Source: Rhodospirillaceae bacterium
GTDB lineage: Bacteria; Pseudomonadota; Alphaproteobacteria; CACIAM-22H2
NCBI GenBank assembly: GCA_022843945.1
Contig: JALHMR010000003.1
Span: forward strand, 124,001-188,000
Length of the DNA stretch: 64,000 nt
Direction of reading: 5' to 3'
The position numbers were made by a program, and so were the translations under genes. The notes below the pieces were generated by a model. The model saw only the letters and a list, made by a program, of their open reading frames with translations, had not been told where the DNA came from and made no database searches. Below, in pieces: positions 1 to 7,207 of the stretch. Numbering within the stretch: position 1 is the stretch's first letter; each line of letters starts with the position of its first letter.

Positions 1-132
1 GCGGAAGGTCGCGCCGTGGTGCTCGATGTGCGACACGCGCTCATGGTCGGTGATGTGCGTCGTGTAGCCGCCCTTCACGTCCGCATAGCAGTAGAGATCG
101 CAGCCAGGGTGCTGCCAACGGCAGTAGCTCAT
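1..132 (-). CDS. hypothetical phage protein, N-terminal part only
   Basis: An open frame starts at ATG 132 and runs off the left edge, giving 44 visible residues. The start overlaps the stop of the upstream gene as ATGA, the junction used throughout this operon, which supports it as real. The visible part begins MSYCRWQHPGCDLYCYADV and is rich in Cys and His, so a metal site is possible. The family is not recognised. Confidence 0.5.
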   Translation of the reverse strand, partial: MSYCRWQHPGCDLYCYADVKGGYTTHITDHERVSHIEHHGATFR

Positions 133-389
133 GCCGCATTCCCCGGCGTCGGCGCCTGCCATACCGGCTTGACCGACATAGACTTGTGCTGCTGCGTCTC
201 CATCACCTGCTCCAGGTCCCCTGTCTTGAATTCCTGTAGGCGTAGCTTCCCGCCTTCATCGCCTGTGCAGAGCACGACGGCGGTTGTTGGCCCCAGGCCA
301 CGCACCACCAGCATGTTCGGGCCGGCGCCCTTGGCGCGCACGACGGCGCCGCGGGCGAAGCCCAGCGAGGGGATTGCGGTCACGCTCAT
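129..389 (-). CDS. hypothetical phage protein, 86 aa
   Basis: This small protein has a Gly/Val-rich first half (residues 8-45) that could form a small beta-barrel, and a polar C-terminus. It sits in the leftward operon between the C5 methyltransferase, whose stop overlaps its start by 4 bases, and the partial gene at the left edge. No family or function is recognised. Confidence 0.6.
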   Translation of the reverse strand: MSVTAIPSLGFARGAVVRAKGAGPNMLVVRGLGPTTAVVLCTGDEGGKLRLQEFKTGDLEQVMETQQHKSMSVKPVWQAPTPGNAA

Positions 390-2326
390 GCCGCCTGCCT
401 CTTGGCCTTAGGTTTCGCCGCCGGCCGTGCTGCATCGGCCATGATCGCGCCGACGCAGGCCTTCATCTTGGCCACCGACACGGCGTTGCCGATTTGCTTG
501 ATCTTCTCCGTCTTGGTGCCAGCGAATTCGTACCGAGCCTCTTCGCTGTTGAAGCCCATCGCCGCTGCCAGCTCGTGCGGCTCGAGCATGCGGAACAGGA
601 TGTCGTAGCCGTCCACACCTTCGACCAGGTCTACATGACCCGTGGCCGCAATCGTCGGTGCCGGGTTGGCGATGTCGTGGACGCGCGGCGCCTGGCCGGG
701 ACGCTCGCCATGCTGGGCGGTGATGAAAGACAACTCGCCACGATTGGCGCCCGTCACGGCCGGTAACGGCTCATCCGGCCCGCGCACCCGGTCGCTCGTA
801 TCGTGATGTGTCACCGGCATGACCATGGCGAACTCGCCGCCCTTGGCTGTCGTCATCGTGGGTAAGGGCTGCTCAACGTCGCGTGGGTCTGGGCCGCCAT
901 TGCTGTTCGTGACCGGCACCACCATCCCGAACCGGCCTTTGCTGGTCACAGTGTCCAGCGGCACCTCGGCGCTCTTGCACGTCTCACCGGATCCGCTGCC
1001 GTAGTAGGGCGCGATCAGCACGTGACTCTGCTTGGCGACCTGCGTCGGTGTGGGCTCGTCGACCGCTCTCGGTGCGCCACCAGCGTGCCGGGAGAGGACG
1101 AAGGGCTCAACGAGCATGGGCCGTGCGCAGCCTGGGCGCCTGTCAGTCCCTGCGCCGCCTGTCGTAATCGTGGGGAGCGGATCACCTTCGCCACGCGGCG
1201 CGCCGGAGCTGTGCTGCGACAGAATCACCGCATCCGCTTTCCAGACCCCGCCCTTGGTGTCCAGCGTCGGCACTGGTGCACTCGATGCGCCAACGGCCTT
1301 GTTGCCCTTGCGGCCGTTTAGGATCAGCGGCTCGGCCACAGCGATCCGGCTGTCCGTCGCGGTCAGTGTCGGTGCAGGCTCGTCAACGCTGCGCGGCGCC
1401 GGTCCGCCGGTGTGCTGACGCGTCGAGAGGATGATCGGCTGTGCTAGCGCGATATGCCCTCCGCCCTTGTTGCCCCCGGTGCAGATCGTCGGCAACGGCC
1501 CGTCCACGCTCTGGGCGCTCATGTGGTTGCGCAGGATGACCAGGAACGGCTCGGGCCAGTTGAACTTGACCGCGCCGGCATGGATGCGCGCCAGCGTCTT
1601 CGGAGACAGCGGCTTCTTGCGGTTGAAGATCGACTTGCCACGGATGTCCCAGTCGATGATTTCCCGTGCTGCGCGCCAGGGCTTCGCCGTCGGGAAGAGC
1701 GCCAGGTTTTGCCCGGGCTTCTTCATATGCGTCGCGACCGGCCATTGCAGCGGTCTGCCATCGTTGCGCGCCATCAGGATGAAGCGCTGCCGGGTCGTGG
1801 CGTCGCCGTAGTCGGCCGCGTTGAGCTTCCGCCACTCGGGCTCGTAGCCCAGCTTGCGGATGACGTCGACCCAGGCTTTGAAGTATTCGCCCTTGCGCGC
1901 CTTGATCGGCTTGCCCGACCGCGCATCGACCGGGCCCCAGCCGATGAACTCCCAGACGTTCTCGATGATCATCCGCTTGACCCGAAGCTCGGTCAGCCAG
2001 GTGATGATGTGCCAGGGGTCGCTGCGCTGCTGGTCGCTGGTCGGCTTGCCGCCGCGCGCCACGCTGTGATGCGTGCAGGTCGGGCTTGCCATCAGCAGGT
2101 CGAGATAGCCCTCGGGCACCACCTGGTGCGGGCGCACGGTCGCGATGTCCTGGCAGTAATGCCGGGCCTCGGGGTGGTTGCGCTTGTGCGTCTCGATCGC
2201 CACGTCCCAGTGGTTGAGGCAGACCAGCTCCATCTCCAGCCCGAGATCCGCCAGCGCCCGCGCGCAGCCGGTTGAGGAGCCGCCGGCACCGCAGAGCAGA
2301 TCGGCAACGAGATACTTACGACCCAC
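386..2326 (-). CDS. phage DNA (cytosine-5) methyltransferase with tandem-repeat target domain
   Basis: This is a C5-type DNA methyltransferase. Motif I is VADLLCGAGGSSTG near residue 7, motif IV is the variant SPTCTHHS with the catalytic Cys near residue 84, motif VI is IIENVWEF near 121, motif VIII is QRFILMARNDG, and the last motif is QIGNAVSVAKMKA near the C-terminus. Between residues about 270 and 570 the target-recognition region consists of nine degenerate repeats of about 30-40 residues with the core R-x-V-D-E-P-x-P-T-x-T. It is about 646 aa, longer than the usual 350-450. GTG 2326 is chosen as start because it overlaps the upstream stop (TAGTG) and has GGGGGAGAAGG just upstream; ATG 2350 is the alternative. 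Target sequence and the presence of a cognate nuclease cannot be told; none is seen nearby. Confidence 0.9.
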   Translation of the reverse strand: MGRKYLVADLLCGAGGSSTGCARALADLGLEMELVCLNHWDVAIETHKRNHPEARHYCQDIATVRPHQVVPEGYLDLLMASPTCTHHSVARGGKPTSDQQRSDPWHIITWLTELRVKRMIIENVWEFIGWGPVDARSGKPIKARKGEYFKAWVDVIRKLGYEPEWRKLNAADYGDATTRQRFILMARNDGRPLQWPVATHMKKPGQNLALFPTAKPWRAAREIIDWDIRGKSIFNRKKPLSPKTLARIHAGAVKFNWPEPFLVILRNHMSAQSVDGPLPTICTGGNKGGGHIALAQPIILSTRQHTGGPAPRSVDEPAPTLTATDSRIAVAEPLILNGRKGNKAVGASSAPVPTLDTKGGVWKADAVILSQHSSGAPRGEGDPLPTITTGGAGTDRRPGCARPMLVEPFVLSRHAGGAPRAVDEPTPTQVAKQSHVLIAPYYGSGSGETCKSAEVPLDTVTSKGRFGMVVPVTNSNGGPDPRDVEQPLPTMTTAKGGEFAMVMPVTHHDTSDRVRGPDEPLPAVTGANRGELSFITAQHGERPGQAPRVHDIANPAPTIAATGHVDLVEGVDGYDILFRMLEPHELAAAMGFNSEEARYEFAGTKTEKIKQIGNAVSVAKMKACVGAIMADAARPAAKPKAKRQAA

Positions 2327-2736
2327 TAAACCTTCTCCCCCACCTGGCAATTCTCCTCACGCGCGATCTTCTGCGCCATCAGCACGGCTGACCGGGCCAA
2401 CGACCCCGGCTTGAACCACTCCGCCATCTCGTCGAGCGTGTGCCCGTCCTGCAGATGACGGGATAGGGTTTCGCCTATGTCATCGGCGTATCGGTGGAGG
2501 CTTGAGCCCCATTTGCCGGCGTGTTTTGTCGGTCGCAGGAATATCTCACCGGGTGCGCCGTCGTCGGGATGGAAGCCGACACGGATATAGATCGAGCGCC
2601 ACTCCGTGCGGTCCAGGCTCGGCTGCCACATGAACTTTTCGGCAATCGCCGGCCGGCGAGACGGCAGCAACCTCCTCTTGGGCGGCATGCTCCCGGTGCC
2701 TGAGGCTGGCTGTTGAGGATGAAGGGTGTCGGTCAT
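2326..2736 (-). CDS. TSCPD-domain-like phage protein
   Basis: Residues about 45-115 resemble the TSCPD domain found at the C-terminus of some ribonucleotide reductases and as stand-alone phage proteins: a YIRVGF strand, a GEIFL strand, a KWGSSLHRYADDIGETLS segment and a following helix with LDEMAEWF. The first 35 residues are Pro/Arg-rich and probably disordered. Stand-alone copies have no firmly known role. It overlaps its neighbours by ATGA and TAGTG, so it is co-translated with the two methyltransferases around it. The family match is moderate. Confidence 0.55.
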   Translation of the reverse strand: MTDTLHPQQPASGTGSMPPKRRLLPSRRPAIAEKFMWQPSLDRTEWRSIYIRVGFHPDDGAPGEIFLRPTKHAGKWGSSLHRYADDIGETLSRHLQDGHTLDEMAEWFKPGSLARSAVLMAQKIAREENCQVGEKV

Positions 2737-3533
2737 GCCAACACCTGACCTTGGGTTCCAGGGTTAGCGATGAACATGTCGCCCTGACGCTGAGCTTGTT
2801 CGATGCGCCGACAGGCTGTGTCGAAGTAGAGCTTCTCGATCTCGATGCCGATGAAGCGATAGCCCATCGTGACGGCGGCAACGCCTGTGCTGCCGGCGCC
2901 CATGTAGGGGTCGGCGATTACCCCCCCCCGAGCGATTCGAGCTTGCTCGATGCACCAGCGCATGAGCGGCAGCGGCTTCTGGGTTGGGTGAACGCGGGAT
3001 TGCCCGGCGGTCACCTCGTCGCGCGCCTGCGATCCGACACAGACGCCATCCCACAGCAGACGATAGATGCGCATCGGGCGGGGCGGATCATCGTTGATCC
3101 ACGCTGCCTCACCGTCGCCTTGATCGCGTATCTTGCCGGTCGGCACCTTGTCCCAAACCAACGACGTGCCGGCAGGCAGGCGGTGCCCGAACCGATGAGC
3201 GCCCCAGAGCAACACCCGCGGCGCCAGCGCCAGCAACGGCGCAGGATCAAACGGCTTGTCATCACCAACGATCTCATCAGGCCAGACAGTCGCAAGGCCC
3301 GTGCTGTGCAGAGCCCCAGAGCTCCGCGCCTTTGCCGCATTCGTCGAGGCGCGCGAACCGCAACGGGGCGGCGTCACAGCGCGGATGCCTCCGGCGTGTA
3401 CGACGTTCGTATTCTGCCGCTGCCCATACGGCGGATCGCTCACCACCGCATCGATGCCTGTGATCTGCGGGATGATCTCCCGGCAATCCCCCAGGTACAG
3501 CGTGGCGTTGCCGATGATGACGGGCTGGGTCAT
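2733..3533 (-). CDS. phage DNA amino-methyltransferase (N4-cytosine/N6-adenine)
   Basis: The N-terminal VVSDPPYGQ (motif IV, DPPY) comes before the C-terminal SAM site ADPYMGAGSTGVAA (motif I), the beta-class order. The HPTQKPLPLM segment before motif I is also typical of this class. Length is 266 aa. ATG 3533 is chosen because it makes the ATGA overlap used throughout the operon; a longer frame runs upstream but only through the neighbouring gene. A run of nine G on the coding strand (2931-2939 on the + strand as C) falls just before motif I. DPPY is compatible with either N6-adenine or N4-cytosine. Confidence 0.88.
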   Translation of the reverse strand: MTQPVIIGNATLYLGDCREIIPQITGIDAVVSDPPYGQRQNTNVVHAGGIRAVTPPRCGSRASTNAAKARSSGALHSTGLATVWPDEIVGDDKPFDPAPLLALAPRVLLWGAHRFGHRLPAGTSLVWDKVPTGKIRDQGDGEAAWINDDPPRPMRIYRLLWDGVCVGSQARDEVTAGQSRVHPTQKPLPLMRWCIEQARIARGGVIADPYMGAGSTGVAAVTMGYRFIGIEIEKLYFDTACRRIEQAQRQGDMFIANPGTQGQVLA

Positions 3534-4255
3534 GCCATCACCCACCGGTCGCGCGCCACTCGCCTGCCCGCGCCGCGCTGCAGCGTCTGCCTGATCTTCG
3601 CCCGATAGTTCGGGTTCCGTCGGGCCTTCGGGTGCTCGGACAGCGCGCGATAGAGATCCTGCACCGGCACCGGGCCGTGATACCGGCGCAGCACCTGCGC
3701 CACCGCCTCGCGCCAAGTCGGTTCCAACGCTTCGATCAGTACGCCCCGCGGGATGCGCAGCGGCACGAAATGCCCGGCGATGCCGCAGTAGGCGAGCACG
3801 TCGGCATCGTCCATGCCGTAGGCGGCCAGCACGACCGGCGCGCCGCTGTTCGCCACCTCACCTTTCTTGGTGGTGCAGAGCGATCCGTCCGGCTTGTGAA
3901 AGATCAGCCTGTTCTGAAGGAACAGGAGCGCCGTTGCTCCGCTCCACACTTCGCGGAACCATGCCGTCTCGGTGCGCGCATGCACGAGGGCCGTCCCGTG
4001 CCCGTGCTCTCGCATCTTCGCCAGCCAGAGGCCGACCACGTAGCGGTTGAACGGCGGATTCAGCCAGACCCGCCCGAACCAGGGCTGGGCAAGTCCGTCG
4101 TCCTTCTCGGTCAGCGTCACCCGGGCGCAGTCCCAGGGCCGGGGATCGTTACCGCACGGATCGAGGTCGAACACGCCCAACGGATCGAGGATGTGTCGCG
4201 GGGTGATATGCACCTGGCTGGCGCCGACGGTCTTTTGATGGGAGCCGAGGGTCAC
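3530..4255 (-). CDS. phage Dam-type N6-adenine methyltransferase
   Basis: This is a 241-aa protein of the phage Dam family. It opens with the thin SHQKTVGASQVHITPRHIL region, followed by FDLDPCGNDPRPW, and has the catalytic motif VWLNPPFNRY (NPPF). The GTG at 4255 overlaps the upstream stop as GTGA and gives the usual family length; the longer upstream extension lacks family features. It would methylate adenine in phage or host DNA, often as protection from restriction. Confidence 0.85.
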   Translation of the reverse strand: MTLGSHQKTVGASQVHITPRHILDPLGVFDLDPCGNDPRPWDCARVTLTEKDDGLAQPWFGRVWLNPPFNRYVVGLWLAKMREHGHGTALVHARTETAWFREVWSGATALLFLQNRLIFHKPDGSLCTTKKGEVANSGAPVVLAAYGMDDADVLAYCGIAGHFVPLRIPRGVLIEALEPTWREAVAQVLRRYHGPVPVQDLYRALSEHPKARRNPNYRAKIRQTLQRGAGRRVARDRWVMA

Positions 4256-4593
4256 GCGCGCCTCGCCTGCATTTGACGCCAGCGCTTCCACGGTGCTCCC
4301 GGTGCACGGTCTAACTTCGGCGGGTTGCTGCGGAGCATCCCCATGCGCGCATTCGACATCTGCTCGTTGCTGCTCAAGCCACACGCCCCTCGCCCATCGC
4401 AGTACCAGTGCATCACCCAGGGCTTGCGCTTGCCGCCGCAGATCGAGACGCCGACGCCCCAGTCGTACTGAACGCCACCGCATCGCCAGCACCGACGACG
4501 AGCGCGCCCTTCGCAGTCAGCTCCGTTGCGCCATGAGCGGTGCGCGACATAGGTGCCCCGATCCAGCTCGGCCGAGATGTTGCGCCGGGTCAC
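4252..4593 (-). CDS. hypothetical Cys/Arg-rich phage protein, 113 aa
   Basis: A basic protein with a possible zinc-binding set: C near residue 27, CWRCG near 35, a single C near 52, C near 64 and C near 70. It is locked between two methyltransferase genes by 4-base overlaps on each side. No family is recognised. The Cys spacing suggests an HNH-like or zinc-ribbon fold, but no clear catalytic motif is visible. Confidence 0.6.
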   Translation of the reverse strand: MTRRNISAELDRGTYVAHRSWRNGADCEGRARRRCWRCGGVQYDWGVGVSICGGKRKPWVMHWYCDGRGACGLSSNEQMSNARMGMLRSNPPKLDRAPGAPWKRWRQMQARRA

Positions 4594-5207
4594 GCGTAAT
4601 CCCCCGGGCGCTCGAGCGACTTCCGACAGGGAGCGGCAAACTTCTCCGTCTCATTGCCCCAGGCGTCCCAGCCCGGCCGCGATGTCCGGGCGAACAGCTC
4701 GCACCGTGGATCGGTCGGGAACATCCGCTCCAGGTTTTCGTGCATCTCATCGGGCTTCCGGCTGTGCTCCCGCACCGGGGCCACAATCAGGTTGCGTACG
4801 TTCTTGGCTCGCGGCTTCGGCTCGCCGATTGTGCCGACGAGGAAGAATTCAGAGGCGCAGCGGAACAGGTAACCGGTGCCGAATGCCCACTTCTCGCCTG
4901 TACTCGACTGCTTCGCCCACGATCCAGCCGTCTTGTAGCGAAAGCCCCAGGCCTTCATCACAGAGAGGGCCTTATCGAGCATCGGCTGCACGGCCCACAT
5001 GACCAGCATGCAGTCCGGCCCAGCCAACTGGTTGACCGGCAGGGCCTCGATCTCGGCCGTCGTCATCAGGCGATAGTGCTTGCTCGCCGACTTGTGCTGG
5101 TTGTGCTCGCCCCAGGTGCGGAAGCGCCAAGGCGGATCGGCCAAGATCACGCGATAGCGGAGAGGCGTCAGGCCATCGAACGGCCAGGGCTGTGCCGGCG
5201 CCGTCAT
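4590..5207 (-). CDS. MT-A70 family adenine methyltransferase
   Basis: A 205-aa MT-A70 protein: VILADPPWRF (DPPW catalytic motif) near residue 20, HYRLMTTAEI, a MLVMWAVQP strand, and a C-terminal KPDEMHENLERM segment typical of the family. It catalyses N6-adenine methylation of DNA in phages. It is the fourth methyltransferase in the leftward operon, with ATGA overlaps on both sides. Confidence 0.9.
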   Translation of the reverse strand: MTAPAQPWPFDGLTPLRYRVILADPPWRFRTWGEHNQHKSASKHYRLMTTAEIEALPVNQLAGPDCMLVMWAVQPMLDKALSVMKAWGFRYKTAGSWAKQSSTGEKWAFGTGYLFRCASEFFLVGTIGEPKPRAKNVRNLIVAPVREHSRKPDEMHENLERMFPTDPRCELFARTSRPGWDAWGNETEKFAAPCRKSLERPGDYA

Positions 5208-5410
5208 GCCACCACCCGCTCCGGGCTCTCGCCCATTGCCCCGTTCCGCAGCTCAAGCAAATCCTGCCGTGCCAGCCAGGCGGTGAGCAGCGCTGCTCTG
5301 TCCCCTCGCTTCTTCGCCGCCCTTAGGGACTCGTGCTCTTTGTGGATCAGGGAGGTGAAGACGGAGGGATCGTCAGCACCCGGCCCAGGCTTTTGGGTTT
5401 CGAGGGTCAA
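5204..5410 (-). CDS. hypothetical phage protein, 68 aa
   Basis: A short, mostly helical, charged protein. Start is read as TTG 5410, which overlaps the stop of the next gene as TTGA and has GGGGGA upstream. The in-frame extension above it is not used because it crosses a separate gene. It overlaps the MT-A70 gene by ATGA. No family is recognised. Confidence 0.5.
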   Translation of the reverse strand: MTLETQKPGPGADDPSVFTSLIHKEHESLRAAKKRGDRAALLTAWLARQDLLELRNGAMGESPERVVA

Positions 5411-5556
5411 GACTCGTCCCCCTTCGCCATGATGCTGAGGCCGAGCCAGATGCAGGCGGCACCCAGGCACAACATGATGCCCGGCGGCGTATGAGCGATC
5501 ATGCCGGCGGCGGCCCACACGTTCGCGATGATCAGGCGGGCGCTTGACTTCGTCAT
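5407..5556 (-). CDS. small membrane protein, 49 aa
   Basis: The frame from ATG 5556 to TGA 5407 encodes MTKSSARLIIANVWAAAGMI followed by a second hydrophobic stretch with the core IMLCLGAACIWLGLSIM and a polar tail. One or two membrane spans are likely. Both ends use the operon's 4-base overlaps (ATGA, TTGA), which is the main evidence that it is translated. Function unknown. Confidence 0.55.
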   Translation of the reverse strand: MTKSSARLIIANVWAAAGMIAHTPPGIMLCLGAACIWLGLSIMAKGDES

Positions 5557-5795
5557 CGCCCCGCCCTCCGCCTGCGGCCCTTGCTCAGCGCCTGCAGCTT
5601 CTTCCGCGCCGCTGCCCGTACCTCTTCAGCCAGGCGTCGGTGCGTGGCCTTGTAGATCCGCTCGTCGAGACGGCGGCGCTGTCCGAAGTTGCCTTTGACA
5701 CCCAGGCTGTCGCGTCTCTGCTTGAGCGCTGCGATCTCGGGATAGTCCCGGGAACCTTTACGGGTTGAGCGGGGTTTATGGCGTTGCGGGGTCAT
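5553..5795 (-). CDS. hypothetical basic phage protein, 80 aa
   Basis: Very basic (many Arg/Lys), with a helical core around residues 20-70 and an Arg-rich tail (KGRRRRAGR). It could bind nucleic acid, but no motif proves that. ATG 5795 is chosen because it overlaps the previous stop as ATGA; a second ATG two codons upstream is possible. Confidence 0.55.
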   Translation of the reverse strand: MTPQRHKPRSTRKGSRDYPEIAALKQRRDSLGVKGNFGQRRRLDERIYKATHRRLAEEVRAAARKKLQALSKGRRRRAGR

Positions 5796-6121
5796 GCGCA
5801 TGTGATGTCTCCCTGAACACGAGGCGAATGCCCGAGCGCCCAAGCATCGCGACGGAACTGATGCAGGGCGTCCGCCTCTACCGTGTCGAAGGTCCAGTTC
5901 TTCAGGCCGAGCGCCTCGTAAAGATTGAAGGCTGCGTAGGCGCCGGCGGTGCTGTCGCGGCGGCAGCCATGCGCCCAAAGGACCGCGTGAATGAGCTTCT
6001 CGGCCTGCTCGCGACTAAAGAACCGCTCATCGTCACGGTAACTGCCGCCTGGCTCCTCGCCCTTGTCGAGCAGCGCCTTGACATCGTCGACCATGAAGTG
6101 ATTGAGCAGCGACCAGCTCAT
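5792..6121 (-). CDS. hypothetical phage protein, 109 aa
   Basis: An acidic, soluble protein with a region FSREQAEKLIHAVLWAHGC in the middle. It is linked to both neighbours by ATGA overlaps. No family is recognised and no metal or catalytic motif is visible. Confidence 0.6.
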   Translation of the reverse strand: MSWSLLNHFMVDDVKALLDKGEEPGGSYRDDERFFSREQAEKLIHAVLWAHGCRRDSTAGAYAAFNLYEALGLKNWTFDTVEADALHQFRRDAWALGHSPRVQGDITCA

Positions 6122-6423
6122 GCGTCACCCCTCTTGGCCTTCGCCAGCATCTTGGCCGCATGCTCTTTAAGGCCGTCGCCGATCATGCTGAGCATCCCCG
6201 CAACCTCGGCGGCGATCTCTGCCTTGCCGCGTGTCGGGTGCGCCGCACGCGTGTAGTCGGCTTCGAGGTGGTCGATGATGGCGCTCTGCAGCACCAGCGA
6301 TATGTCGGCGGCTTCGCAGGGCTTCGATGTCTTCGCGCATTCAACCTCAGCGAAGGCGATCACGCGGCGGCCGATAGCGGCCAGCTCTGCGGAGAACGCC
6401 TCGGTGTAGCGTTCGCCGCTCAT
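6118..6423 (-). CDS. hypothetical phage protein, 101 aa
   Basis: A mostly helical protein with conserved-looking acidic segments and a Lys-rich end. It overlaps the HD-like gene upstream and the next gene downstream by 4 bases each. No family is recognised. Confidence 0.6.
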   Translation of the reverse strand: MSGERYTEAFSAELAAIGRRVIAFAEVECAKTSKPCEAADISLVLQSAIIDHLEADYTRAAHPTRGKAEIAAEVAGMLSMIGDGLKEHAAKMLAKAKRGDA

Positions 6424-7184
6424 GCCGCCAGCCCTCGGTGGAAGACATCAGAGCAGGACCGCATCAGCTCGGGATCGCCGTCGGTCAGGCAGATCACGAA
6501 GCTCTGCTTCTCGCGCAGATAGACCTGCGCCCGCTCCGGGTCACGCTCGCTCAGCGATTTGCAGTTGTCGTAGATGTCGGCGAGCTTGATCGTCTTCGCC
6601 TCTTTCGGCGCCGGGATGAGCCGCTGATATTCCAGCTTCAGGCGCGCATCTCGGGAAATGCGATGATCGCCCCCGTAGGCCTTGGTCACCCACGCGACCA
6701 GGCCCGCGACCTCGTCGCCGAATTCACGCACCAGCGTTTCGTGCGTGACCTTGGTGTCCTCGACCAGCGTGCAGCCGAGCGCCGTGGCGAGCTCCATGGG
6801 CACCATCATCGAGACGCGCGCCCAGCCGATCAGCGGCGAGGTGTAGTTGCTCAGCAGGTATTCCTGCCACTCGCGCGAGGCCACGTTCATCGCGCCAGGC
6901 GGCCGGCCAGCGCGCTTCTTGCCATCGGCCGGCATCGGCACCACGGCGAGCGGGTTGGCGGGATCTGCCTCGGCGCCGGGAAACAGCGCCAGCTGCGTCT
7001 TGATCTGATGCGGGTCGGGCTCGAAGGTCGGCACGGTGATCGTGCCCTCGGGTTTCTTCGCGCGGCCGGCGTCCTCGGCCATGCGCCGCGCCTGCGCGCG
7101 CGCATCGGCCTGCGCCTGGGCGACCTCGGCCACCTGCCGATCCGCCCAACCCGGTTCACCCATCTTCGGCTCACGCTCAGCCAC
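6420..7184 (-). CDS. phage protein with SpoT/Mesh1-like HD fold lacking the HD dyad
   Basis: A 254-aa protein. Residues 1-90 are a polar, helical, Ala/Gln/Arg-rich lead. GRPPGAMN near 94 starts a basic segment. Residues about 130-215 match the pattern of SpoT/Mesh1-type (p)ppGpp hydrolases: LATALGCTLVEDTKVT aligns with the usual L-A-A-A-L-L-H-D-V-V-E-D-T, then FGDEVAGLVAWVTK, then KTIKLADIYDN. The metal-binding His-Asp pair is Cys138-Thr139 here, so hydrolase activity is doubtful, while the following Glu-Asp and the KLAD motif are kept. It may be a binding or regulatory relative. Placement in the early operon gives no further clue. Confidence 0.55.
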   Translation of the reverse strand: MAEREPKMGEPGWADRQVAEVAQAQADARAQARRMAEDAGRAKKPEGTITVPTFEPDPHQIKTQLALFPGAEADPANPLAVVPMPADGKKRAGRPPGAMNVASREWQEYLLSNYTSPLIGWARVSMMVPMELATALGCTLVEDTKVTHETLVREFGDEVAGLVAWVTKAYGGDHRISRDARLKLEYQRLIPAPKEAKTIKLADIYDNCKSLSERDPERAQVYLREKQSFVICLTDGDPELMRSCSDVFHRGLAA

Positions 7185-7207
7185 CGAATATCACCCCAAT
7201 ATTTAAT

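Noticed and set aside
1454-2275. A 273-codon plus-strand frame opposite the C5 methyltransferase
   Set aside because: Shadow frame; the methyltransferase motifs all read on the minus strand.
3534-3716. N-terminal extension of the DPPY methyltransferase upstream of ATG 3533
   Set aside because: It lies fully inside the Dam-type gene and is Gly/Ala/Pro/Arg-rich; the ATGA junction at 3533 is the operon rule.
4256-4492. N-terminal extension of the Dam-type gene to 4492
   Set aside because: It lies inside the upstream Cys/Arg-rich gene; GTG 4255 gives the usual family length and a GTGA overlap.
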